Assembly (NCBI RefSeq): GCF_037126465.1
Contig: NW_026999295.1
Location: 3,658,001 to 3,722,000, forward strand
Source: Ornithodoros turicata
Lineage: Eukaryota > Arthropoda > Arachnida > Ixodida > Argasidae
Direction of reading: 5' to 3'
Length of the DNA stretch: 64,000 nt
The position numbers were made by a program, and so were the translations under genes. Positions 46,078 to 56,237 of the stretch are shown piece after piece (the stretch's first letter is position 1; each line of letters begins with the position of its first letter). A model generated the notes under the pieces. It did no database searches. It was not told where the DNA came from and saw only the letters and a list, made by a program, of their open reading frames with translations.

Positions 46078-46680
46078 AAACGAACTGTTGAAGAAGCGTT
46101 GTTTCCCCGCTCCTCACCACTGAATCCGAATTCAAAACCGCTCATAACCCGTTTAGGTTTCATTGAACGGAACCAAAATATTGTTTTCTCGTGTTCAACC
46201 GAACCGTAACTGAACAGAAATAAATCTAAGAGGTCACCTGTTCGTGAAATGTAATGTGTGTTGCTTGTGAGAGATCGCAATTACCACTTACACAGCGGAT
46301 TGGGCCGCGTTGCCAAAAAAATACGAATATACAAAAATATATCGCTTCGAAGCGATAATTTCCGTTGCTGCACAGCTGAACCCGAACCGAACCAGTATGT
46401 CTGAAATTGAACTCGAACCCGACCAATTCGGGTTAAACTCGATTTCTCCCAAATCCCGAGTCACTATGAAGTCCCCAAGTGACGTTTGCACTGAAGACGA
46501 ACAAAGGTCTCCACAAGTTACCCTTGTAAGAATGGGTAACTTACGTTCCCAGACATACGCCCATGCGTGTCAGCACTGTGTGTGACTTCGGGGATTAGCG
46601 CTGGTAGGTCACAAAAAAGGAGAGGGATAAAGAGGGAGGCACGAGAAGCAACAAAAGCACGCGATAACACCCGAAGGCCA
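46078..46680. other. GAACCG/ATTCGGGTT-rich stretch without a gene
   Basis: Words such as CCCGAACCGAACC (46380) resemble hAT-N subterminal sequence, but no element end is present. Confidence 0.45.
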
Positions 46681-46923
46681 ATAGACGAGTTCAGAAAATC
46701 CCAATGCTCTTTGCGCACGCATTGCATTCTGGGTGCATGCTGAGCGGGGGAACGAAGGATAATCCTTCACATTTCGCTTTCGCTGACCTTGACACGTCGT
46801 GCACAATTGACCGGTATTGAAGAAATCGGAACGGTTTGGAGCCCACCCTTTATTTTCGTATCAGTAAACTCCCAAACTTCAATGCGACGCTAAGCACTCT
46901 GGGATTTTCTGAACTCGTCTATT
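46681..46923. mobile_element. Short MITE with 22-bp inverted repeats
   Basis: ATAGACGAGTTCAGAAAATC at 46681 is repeated inverted at 46923 (GATTTTCTGAACTCGTCTAT). The interior of about 200 bp has no gene. The target duplication is not clear. Confidence 0.85.
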
Positions 46924-47408
46924 ATCGGCCGATTTCTCCGGGGGATTACAGATTTAAAAATAGCGCCTGATTTTTGCACCCCTCCCTGTCATCGAACCTG
47001 AGAAAGGCATCCAACCCGAAAAACTCACTCCCTACATATAATGTTTCACTATATAATACACAATATTATTACACAATATAGTTCTCTTCTTTTGTCTAAA
47101 CGTGCTGATTTTGTCGACACACACATATTCTGCGTAGCCTGCAGGGCACTTTTGGAAATCAGTGCTCCCTGAACACACATGTAGATGATATCAACATCTT
47201 TCCACAGGTAGGTGAGCATCCTACGTGCCTTGTCACCACCATCTGGCAGAACATGACTCTCTCCACTTCAAAGTGTGAATTTACGTTGTAATTCCAGGTT
47301 TCCTTCGGAAGGCGTAGCCGATCGAGCTCCGTCAGAAGCACATCGTTATTCCGCATAGGATTTAATGAGAATTTCCTCGGAGGACGCTCGAGCAGTTTCA
47401 CCACCCTC

Positions 47409-47432
47409 GTTAAAGGAACTGTAAAGTGAAAT
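47409..47432 (+). repeat. TTAA-type transposon terminus, left
   Basis: TTAAAGGAACTGTAAAGTGA at 47409; its inverted twin is at 60945. It begins with TTAA, and a THAP transposase relic follows 450 bp downstream. Confidence 0.55.
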
Positions 47433-48201
47433 TGGACTCCCCTGTTTCCCTGACTCTCCTGTGTGCGACCTGGTAGTGTTTGCTTGTGTGATGCCTCACA
47501 TAGAGCCTAAGCACCAAAGCGCGTTAATCATTACACAGCAGAAATTAGAAAAATTAAATCGGACGGTATGTTGTGCCCCGCAACAGCGAAAAAAGTCATG
47601 ATGGGCGTACTCCCGTCACGTGACACCTAAGTAATACACAATGAACTTATGACCGCCTACTAATCTCCACTACTTTTAGAATCACAAGAATTTCTGGGAC
47701 AATTCTTCAGAATATTAAAGAAACAGCATCACAAAATACTGTCAGCGCCGGTCAGCGCCCTCCGTTTGCTCTCCTCCCAACCATATCGCACGGCGACGGC
47801 GTGTATTGCGGCTTTGCGAGGCTTGTGTACGCAAAAAAAGTTTATTTCCTGCCGAAATTGAACAAAGCTTCGCCGGACAGCGATACCAGGTATCTACTGT
47901 AATGTTCGGGGATGCACCAAATGTGCTCTTTCGACAAGGGACGTTGTGTACCACAAGATCCCAACGGAAAATGCACGAAAACGAAAGTTTTTTCAAGCGC
48001 TCGGTCAAGACATTCGTGAGCCACGCCGTATTTGCTCAACCCATTTCTCTGACAAGTCGTACGGAATGGTAGCAGCGGACGGTCGAAAAGTTCTTAAACA
48101 GACCGCAGTCCTGACACCAGTGTTTCACCTTGTGACGTCTGAGGATACGAGCACCAGTGTACACGAGGTATGTATTTACCGATACACAGGAATAATACAT
48201 A

Positions 48202-49142
48202 GACGAGGGGTGTTCAAGTCAAACCGGGACTTTCTGTCTCCTGAGTGTACAAATGGCTCGCGCTACTTCTTTTTCGACATTTTCACGCACGACAGGCCTC
48301 CGCGTTCACCACGTGGTGGTCCAAAGTGTGTGCAAAACAGAAGACACGTGCTGGACAAGATGGCCGACAACGAGGTGAGCGCGCACATCGAACAACGAAT
48401 TGTCATGAAGTTTCTCGTGAATGAAGTAGTAAAGTCATCTGAAATTCACAGAAGACTTCAGGCTCAGTATGGCCACGATACACTTAGCCGCAGCAAAGCG
48501 TTTGAGTGGTGCAAACCGTTCCGAGATTGCCGTACATCAGTGCAGGACGATCCCGGCCGGGGCGGCTCAGAGCCCAGTGTCAGAGTTCCTGAAAACATCC
48601 AACTTGTGGAGTGCCTGATCCTCAAGGACCGACGGATAACATGTCTCGATATCAATAGTGCATATAGTGCGATCAATAGTGCATATTACTGCCAGGTTCT
48701 CAGGGGTGGGCATAAGGCGCTGAAGCAAGAGCGGCTGGGCCTCATCACCAAAGGAGACCTCCTCCTACAGGACAATGCACGGCCGCATACCGCGCATCTC
48801 ACGACACACACCTTACAGGGACTTGGCTGGGAGTTGCTGCCACATCCCCCTTACAGTCCAGACGTCGCCCCCAGCGATTTCCATCTCTTCGGGCCTCTGA
48901 AGGCGTTCCTCGGGGGCCGCCACTTCAGCTGCTACAACGCGGTCAAGAATGCGGTCCGATCATGGCTGCTACGCGCCGGTAAGGATTTCGACGTTGCTGG
49001 CATCGAAGCCCTCGTGAAACGCCTGGACAACTGCATTAGTGCAGCTGGAGATTACGTTGAAATATAACACTAATTTCTCCCCTGTAACTTCATTTTACTT
49101 TTGCGAAAAATCAAAAGTCCCGGTTTGACTTGAACCCCCTCG
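48202..49142 (+). mobile_element. Mariner element with internal deletion, 941 bp
   Basis: Inverted ends GTTCAAGTCAAACCGGGACT of about 28 bp, flanked by TA (48200-48201 and 49143-49144). About 0.3 kb shorter than a full mariner. It lies 34 bp inside the intron that follows the THAP exon. Confidence 0.93.
48360..49067 (+). pseudogene. Mariner transposase, deleted in the catalytic core
   Basis: Starts MADNEVSAHIEQRI, with the paired helix-turn-helix region to about 48600 (LSRSKAFEWCKPF). The catalytic part resumes with LLQDNARPHTAH (second Asp) and PPYSPDVAPSDFHLF (third Asp of D,D34D). The segment with the first catalytic Asp is missing at 48650-48690, where ATCAATAGTGCATAT is present twice (48651-48665 and 48672-48686). 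The deletion kept the frame. 235 codons against about 345 usual. It cannot catalyse transposition but may still bind ends. Confidence 0.92.
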
Positions 49143-50660
49143 TATGTGGTTCACTTCAAATTTAAATCGATTTTTGTGATGCCTACGCTGCGTAATGTAC
49201 CAAACGCAATATCCCCCTTCCCCTGTGGAGCCCTGAGCTCTCGCAGGAGAGTATAAGTGTCAAATAAATTATGCGCTATAGATAATGACCGTATTCTTCA
49301 TTTATATCGGCGACAGAGGCTTCCATCGTGACTGACAAGAATGTGAAACTCGGAAGCAAAACCTCTCAACCGTTATCCAGTGATGAGGTCAACACCTATT
49401 GTTCATACACCCTCATGCTCACAGGTGGGTCAAGCTCTTGTTTTGTTTAACATTTTGACTTCTGCATTCCTTGCAGGTGCATGATATGACAATATCTACT
49501 CGACTGGTGGAACCAGCTGTTGAATCATTCTGGAAATCTAAAGACAACAGTTTTGAATGGCCTGCTGATACAAGTTTGCAGATACTAAACGCTCTTCTAC
49601 TTTGCAGTGTTGTGCCATCTGCTCCACCAGACCAGAAGAAGTACATCAAATGAACATCAAATTCAGAACTTCCGGTGCATCTCACAAAGTGGGCACAGAT
49701 GTTCGCATCACGCTTCTCACCACAAAAGCCGAGTGCTCAAGTGAACACAATTTATCTTGGAAACGTCAACCAGAAATGAACAAGATGCTGCAGGGAGCGT
49801 CTTGCTGTCTGGTCTTTTCAATGGGGCCAGTGCAGCCAAGGTGTGAATTTATAGCGCCTTATATTCTCACAGATTCAAATGACACCTTGTAGTATTTGCT
49901 GTTGACCAAAAGCTGGATACTCGAGCTGATTAATATTAAAGTCAGCTCAACAGACCTCACCTACAACGCCTACTAGAAAGGTTGCAGGCTCCCTTTCGCG
50001 ACACAGGTACGATTATCAGAACTCACGGCCATAAGAGACTGAAACATTCAAATAATCTTACTGAAACACAAGTTTTCGAATAGAGTCCGTCCTTCATAGG
50101 CATGATACAGACACACATGGTACACATATTTATGCTGCTGTACATTAGAGAAAGGAAACAAAGGAGGTAGAGAGGAGGAAATCCAAATTCTTGGTAGAAA
50201 GCATTGTGGGCACGAAAAAATAATACAAAACAGGGCACACAAGCTTTGCGTAGTTGAATTTTCTGCTACAATAATTCCATCTACAACAATGACACAAAAG
50301 GTACATGTAGTAAAAGGTAAAAAGAAGAAGCTTGTACAATTGCCATATGCAATTGCCATGCTTGGATAATGCTTAGTGGCCATGTAGTCCACAAGAGGAT
50401 CTTGTAACACAGGGTTAAAAAAAAAGGTTGAAGCTGCGGTCAAGTCCCGTGCGTGTGCTGAGCTAAACCCGTGGATGCAGCATGCTTGTGACCGCATTTA
50501 CAGGTGTAGTTCCAATTCTGAAGCAAATGCAGAGCTTCTGCTTAGCATGTGGAGAAGTATGAGCTTACATATACAAATGAGCTGTCATTCAGGAAACAGT
50601 GTATACAAGCTTCAAGATAATGTGCCTAGGTATGACCCGGCACACTTTCAACATCCATGA

Positions 50661-52157
50661 CAGACATGAGGGACCATGTTTTCGATATAAAGAGCAATGG
50701 AAAGACACTTAGCCATGACCATATCTTATCTTCGCAGAGGATGTAGATCACCTCCTGAGGGAAACACCAACAACTTGCAAAGATGTGAGCTACAGTGAAA
50801 TAGTAGCGGTCTGCAAAAGGCCTGGGCCCGCACCACTGACTGCAATTGGACTGGTATGAGAGAAAACATGGGGAATTTATAATGAGAAATTGACAAGGGT
50901 TGCAAAGGTGCATGTGCACAGAAAAATTTTTCCCAGCGATCGGGATGCCTCTGAAGAGAAGCCTCTGTTGATGCCATTGGCATGACCCCACCTGAGGCCT
51001 TCTTATACTGATTAGGTCATGAACTCGAGATGTTTTATAGCCAAGGTGATAGCCTATGTTTTCTTAGAGATTATCGGCTGGAACGTGTTTGTGGCAAACG
51101 CCTGTGCACTGAACAGATGAAAAAAAAATGCATACATTGCGTTACTGCAAATTGATATAAACACAGTATGGGGATGTTCTCCTTCATTGTTTGCTTGTTT
51201 ACTGCTATCACTTGTATACTCAATCATGAACACTGTGATCAATAAAGTAACATTATTGTGTGTTGTAAGTAGTAAGTACATTATGCATGTATTTTACTGT
51301 GTAGTGGCTGTCTGGTTATTCCAGAAGGGTATATGGCAGACCTCTATTGTGAATGATAGGAATACTGTTGTGATCAAGCAATGTTCACGACCAAACCATC
51401 CAGTGTACCTCTGTCAAGATGGGAGGCATTCATAACTGCCTATATTATAGTCTAGTTGCTCATGCGCCATAAAAACTGCAATCATCATCATTACTGCCTA
51501 CAAGCACCTGAAAGAAAAGTGAGAGCTTCATATCAGTGAAAGCGAAGAAACATACACATGGTCAGACAGCACCTACTGCATCACACGTCAAAAAGGCAAA
51601 AACCTTTGTATGCTTCAGTTTTCCCTTATGGTATGTACAGCACATGCTTTGAGGACTTTTCTGTAGTGCTTTCCTAATGGTTCCCAGAGCCACCTGGTAA
51701 ACTGTTTGTAGGCAACGTACCGAAACTTCCTGCATGTGCCATGGACAGCGTAAAATTATGATATGTAACTTTACTAATAACAAACCAAAGGAACACATGA
51801 ATGAACTCACTTGTTCACTTTGCTGTTCCTGATAACAGCGTAGTCGTCGCTTTCTCTCACGTAGAAGTAGGATACCTGGAGCAACTCAGTCTTCAGCCAC
51901 AGTGTTTCAAAGTGCAGCTTTCTTGAAATGCAACCGCTGCGCTGCTTCAGTAACGTCTCGTTTCGCGGCAACAAAGCCATTCTTCTGCTGTGGGCATTGA
52001 CTCGCATTTGCCGCAAGGACACCTGAACCGAAAGAGCAATGCCATATTTCCGCTGCGAGGTTCTCAACATTTTCATTACACATGAAGAGTGTTTCCCACG
52101 GCGGCCAGTTGACGGCAATAACGGTAATTCATCCTCCGTCGACGATTGATATCGGAT
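50661..52157. other. Stretch without a supported gene
   Basis: Minor ORFs on both strands show no motif. It may be the 3' part of the Kolobok-like element. AATAAA-type signals occur (for example 51241). Confidence 0.45.
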
Positions 52158-52346
52158 CAGGGGCGGATCCAGGGAAGATCCTCGGGGGGGGGGGGGGGGG
52201 GGGGGCACTGAAAAAAAGAGAGAAGACGAGGGGGGGGTCTCTATGTAGCAGGAAAATTCGCCGTGCAGCAGGAAAATCTGCCGGAATAGGGGGTAGAGGT
52301 ATGTCTCGGGGGGGCCCGGGCCCCCCCCCCCCTGGATCCGCCCCTG
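52158..52346. mobile_element. hAT MITE with G/C homopolymers, 189 bp
   Basis: Ends CAGGGGCGGATCCAGG and CCTGGATCCGCCCCTG, a perfect 16-bp inverted repeat. Flanks TATCGGAT at 52150-52157 and 52347-52354 are identical. A G run of over 20 (52184-52205) and a C13 run sit just inside the ends. Confidence 0.95.
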
Positions 52347-52737
52347 TATCGGATTGATCTGCGGATGATATCGTGTCATGCTGCGTCTCCCGCGTGCACT
52401 CGTGAGAACAAAAGTTTTGCGGGCGTGACTGCTGCTGCATCGCAAGCTCGAGGGCATTCCAGTTTGGAAAGATTGCCCAAGGTATATATAGACAGGTAGC
52501 GAAACTCCCATAGGGCCCTGCGTCTTAAGATGACGCCATGATAGAGACTGTGAGCGCAATCCCTCCGTTGCGCGGACTACTACTTTTGTAAATAAATGAC
52601 GTCAGATATGACTTCAACACCATGAATAATAAGTAGTGCATAATTAGCCATGGCACGTTTCCATTCGCATACTTCGTTCGCGTTGTATTCCCTTCCCCTT
52701 TTTCTGACCGAACCATACTAGCAACCATACTAGGTCT

Positions 52738-55350
52738 GGAGCAACTTATTAAGACACCCACAAGGTACGGGGAACACGCTCCAGCATCCTTACTGGATCA
52801 TGTCCTAACCAATCTTAATTCCCAACTAGTTGTAACTGGTGTGGTTGCAGCCAACATGGTGGATCATGAGATGTTTTTTTTTTTGTATGATAGAGGTGGT
52901 TCCTCTGACGCACAGCCACAGGTACCGAATAGAACAATCAATTACGGTGCGCTAGAACAACTACTGCGAAACGCGAACTGGGACTTTATACATGGTAATG
53001 AAAATGTAAACAAGAAGTTCGATCAGTTTATTGATACCATTAGCAGCCTGATCTCCCAAGCAACCTCTCACGCTGCACCTAGTAAAAGAAACGTTATCAA
53101 AAAACCTTGGATTACAAAGGCCTTACATCAAAGTATCAAAAGAAAGAATAACCTCTACAAGAAGCTACGGTATTCTCCGAATAGCTTGACGTTACGCGAA
53201 CGCTTCAATAGGTACCATAACATACTTCGTTCGACACTGCGCTCTGCTAAGATCTTGTATTATCATAAACTTATATACGAAGCACAGGGCAATGTGAAAA
53301 AAAGTTGGCAGACGATTCACCATACTCTGAACAAGACAGCACGTAGGCCCCTGATAACAGCGGTAAGATGCAGTGATAATAAACTTGTCGATGATAAACA
53401 AAGTATCGTGGAAGCGTTCAACTCCTTCTTTATCAATGTTGGAAATGATATTACGCCCACTCATTTTCTTGATATCCTACATCAACACCGCAACCCTACA
53501 TCCTTTTTTCTGTTGCCGGTGGTCCAAGAGGAAGTAAACTCCGTTATTATCAGCCTTAACAACACATCAGCCGTAGGTTATGATAATATATCTGTTTTTA
53601 CCGTGAAGAAACTTCGTCACTTGCTTATCACTCCACTTACGCACTTAATAAATTTAGTCTTCTCTGAAGGGTCCTTCCCAGAGAAACTAAAGATTGCTAA
53701 AGTGATACCAATTCATAAAAAGGGGGACCAGCTTTCACTTCATAACTACCGCCCCATATCGATCCTTTCCGTTTTTAGCAAGATAATTGAGAAGCTGATC
53801 TTACTTAGATTAGAAAAGTTATTTCTTGATCACAATCTGCTGACTTCCTCCCAATATGGTTTTAGAAAACAAAAGTCAACAGAGCTTGCTTTAGTGGATA
53901 TGATAGAGAAAATTAAAACCAACGTTGATAAAAAGTTACTTACTCTAGGCATCCTTATAGATTTATCCAAGGCCTTTGACCTTGTTGACCATCAAATTCT
54001 TTTTAAAAAATTTAATTACTATGGAATACGTGGTTGCCCCCTTCGGTTACTATGCAACTTTCTTGAGGGGAGATCTCAGCAAGTGTCCTTAGGTTCATAC
54101 CGTTCGTCGGCTCAGCTTGTTGCACGCGGAGTTCCCCAAGGATCCATTTTGGGACCCTTCCTTTTTTTAGTTTATGTGAACGACTTACCGAAATTTCTAT
54201 AATCCACTATTGCACTTTATGCTGATGATATTGATATATTTTTGGAAGGTCAGTGCCTTAATGATATTTATGGGAAAGCTGCTCTGGTTTTAGATCGTTT
54301 AGACCTCTGGCTGTCTGTCAATCGTTTGTTGCCTAATGTTGAAAAATCCTGCTACATGATTTTTCATCCAATCCAAAGAAATCTGCGACTACACCATGGT
54401 AACCTGTTGCTGCGGGGTGTGGAATTACGAATGGCAGCTGTGACTAAGTTCCTGGGGGTGCACATTGACTCGCACTTGTCCTGGTCATTCCACATAGATC
54501 ACGTGCGTAAAAAGGTTACGAATGGACTATTTGCTATTTCGCGGTTGAAGTTTGTTCTACCACTACAAACATTATTGATGGTGTATCATGCTCTGATCCA
54601 ATGCCACATAACATATGCCCACGAAGTTTATGATGTTACGTATGAGTCCCGACTGTCTGATTTTTACGTATTACAAAAACGTGCGTTGTGCATAATGTTA
54701 CATGTGCCAGCTCGTGACTCAATTGCGTATGCTTTCTCGTTATTGAACATTAAGCCCATTTTTGTTCTACTCAAATATAAGTGTCTATTACTTTTGCATA
54801 AGATTATTCATAATATAGCAAGTTCATGTATGATACAACCCAAGTTCCTGATACATGGACATAATCTCAGAACCGATACTTTAATGCTAACTTTGCCTTG
54901 TCCTCGTACTAATTTTGGATTGTTTTCCTTTTATTACTTCTCAGGTATATCATGGAATCGCATTCCCTATATTATCCCTGATACTCCGTCATTCCTCTCA
55001 TTCCGCCGTAAATTGCAAGTGTTTTTTTTTTTGATTGCGTGTTAGCGCTGCGAAGCAACTGTGGCTATGAGCGGCGTACAGATGTGGACAGACGGAGAGA
55101 GGACAGCAGGAAGGAGTGGGGGACAGGGGGATTAGTATGCGTCCTGGGCCGACTTCAGGGGGAACTGTGCCGACATTCGTCTGGAAAGTCTTCGGAAAAC
55201 CCAGGGAAAACCTCAGACAGCACAGCCGGCGGTAGGATTCGAACCCACCACCTCCCAGTCTACAGCACGACCTTGGTTACCACCAACAAGCGGACGTCTT
55301 AGCCCACTCGGCCATGCCGCTGGTAATTGCAAGTGTACCTCGGGTAAAAA
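52738..55350 (+). pseudogene. LINE ORF2, reverse transcriptase
   Basis: Single frame from 52738 to the end except one TAA at 54200-54202, located just before the catalytic YADDIDIF (54217). Motifs: HKKGDQLSLHNYRPISIL (53716), SQYGFRK (53851), ILIDLSKAFDLVDH (53953, catalytic Asp), RGVPQGSILGPFLFL (54127), and YADD. The C-terminal region is intact to KLQV. There the SINE poly-T adds FFFLIAC, while the original end VYLG and TAA is found right after the SINE at 55333-55345. Confidence 0.88.
55023..55324 (-). mobile_element. tRNA-derived SINE in the LINE 3' end (Ruka-like)
   Basis: Read on the minus strand it begins CCAGCGGCATGGCCGAGTGG, with an A box (TGGCCGAGTGGGC, 55302-55314) and B box (GGTTCGAATCC, 55234-55244) like tRNA-Leu/Ser. 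It continues with CTGAGGTTTTCCCTGGGTTT and ends in poly-A (T run at 55023-55032). It is flanked by a perfect 12-bp duplication AATTGCAAGTGT (55011-55022 and 55325-55336). The resemblance to the tick SINE Ruka is from memory. Confidence 0.93.
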
Positions 55351-55690
55351 AACTTATTGTTGTTCCCTGTTTCTTTCTTTTTTTTACCAAAGGGTATTTC
55401 TTTTCATATTCAATGTCTTCACCCTTAAGTCTATAGCAGAGGCGATGCCTCTTTTTCGCTCCTTGAAATTTCATTGAAGTGCATACGAGTGTTATATCAT
55501 ATGAATGGTGTCTTTCACCTCTTTTTTCTGTATTTTTGTATTTCTTTTTTTGTCCTGATTGCTGCCAGAACCACATCACAGGCTTGTCTTGTGGTTCTGT
55601 TTATTCTGTATTACTATATATTGCACAAAATAAAAGACCTCTGACCTCTACTAATAACCCAGGGCAACAATACCACACGAGAACAGAGAT

Positions 55691-56127
55691 AAATAAATCT
55701 TATCAGGTTTAATGACACATATCAGTTCGAAATACATAGAGTTATCACAGGTTTTGACGAAGGGCACGTGATAACCACAAATAAGCAGGAAGTTTCACTC
55801 AATGTCCATTCCTAACCTAGACCTAAACGTACGCGTAATGATTAGCTGTTTGTATTTCTTCAACGAGTGGTCATAATGGGTCCGTTGCAAAAAAACATAG
55901 CATCGTTGGTGCGCAGCTGATTCGCTAACACTCACGCTATCATGGCCGGTCTTGCCATGAGGAAACCTTCCTTTTTTTTTTTTTTTACTCGGGGCGGGAT
56001 GCATAGCACTCATCTGTTCACACGTGTTAACCTTGGCGTACAGCTTCGAGATGTGAACGTCGTTTCCTGTTCAGTCCAAAAAGTGTACGAACTCCGCATT
56101 ACAATGCACGGGCGCACGGTACGGATA
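55691..56127. other. Stretch between LINE and gypsy element
   Basis: No gene. A T15 run at 55972-55986. Confidence 0.5.
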
Positions 56128-56237
56128 TGTGGAGGCAGGTTGCAACAGTAGTTTATTCCAACGATTGCGGTTCGAGAGAAGCGGGGTGTGCGCGCGATGC
56201 CCATGCGCATCCCGTCAGGTCATCTTCCTCCGCTACA
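56128..56237 (-). repeat. 3' LTR of the gypsy element
   Basis: 110 bp, TG..CA ends, identical to 60240-60349 as far as I can read. Unusually short for an LTR. Confidence 0.95.

Larger units (their letters stand above)
47883..50660 (+). pseudogene. Kolobok-like THAP transposase relic
   Basis: The first exon (47883-48167) is a THAP finger: YCNVRGC (Cys-x4-Cys), VYHKIP, RRICSTHF (Cys-x2-His), ending at GAG|GTATGT. An ATA at 47883-47885 stands where the usual start Met of such proteins would be. After a mariner insertion, a second segment from 49607 (after TTTGCAG) shows CAIC, a later C..H pair, WKRQPEMNK, and in a shifted frame AAGSVLLSGLFNGASAAKV, the core pattern I associate with Kolobok-type THAP transposases. 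A C-terminal segment at 50430-50600 (ACAELNPWMQHACDRIY, NAELLLSMW) fits the same family. Family assignment is from memory. Frameshifts and a lost start make it non-functional. Confidence 0.6.
52738..55690 (+). mobile_element. 5'-truncated LINE (CR1/L2/Jockey-like)
   Basis: It starts within the last part of an endonuclease-like region (LEQLIKTPTRYGEHAPASLL) and contains a nearly whole reverse transcriptase ORF and a 3' UTR ending near AATAAAAGACC (55628 onward). A SINE is inserted just before the ORF end. The clade is uncertain. Confidence 0.85.

Noticed and set aside
52082..52440. Gly/Pro-rich ORFs over the G/C runs
   Set aside because: They are translations of homopolymer runs in a 189-bp hAT MITE.
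55230..55320. Functional tRNA-Leu/Ser gene
   Set aside because: A and B boxes are present, but the sequence continues into a SINE body with poly-A and a 12-bp target duplication.
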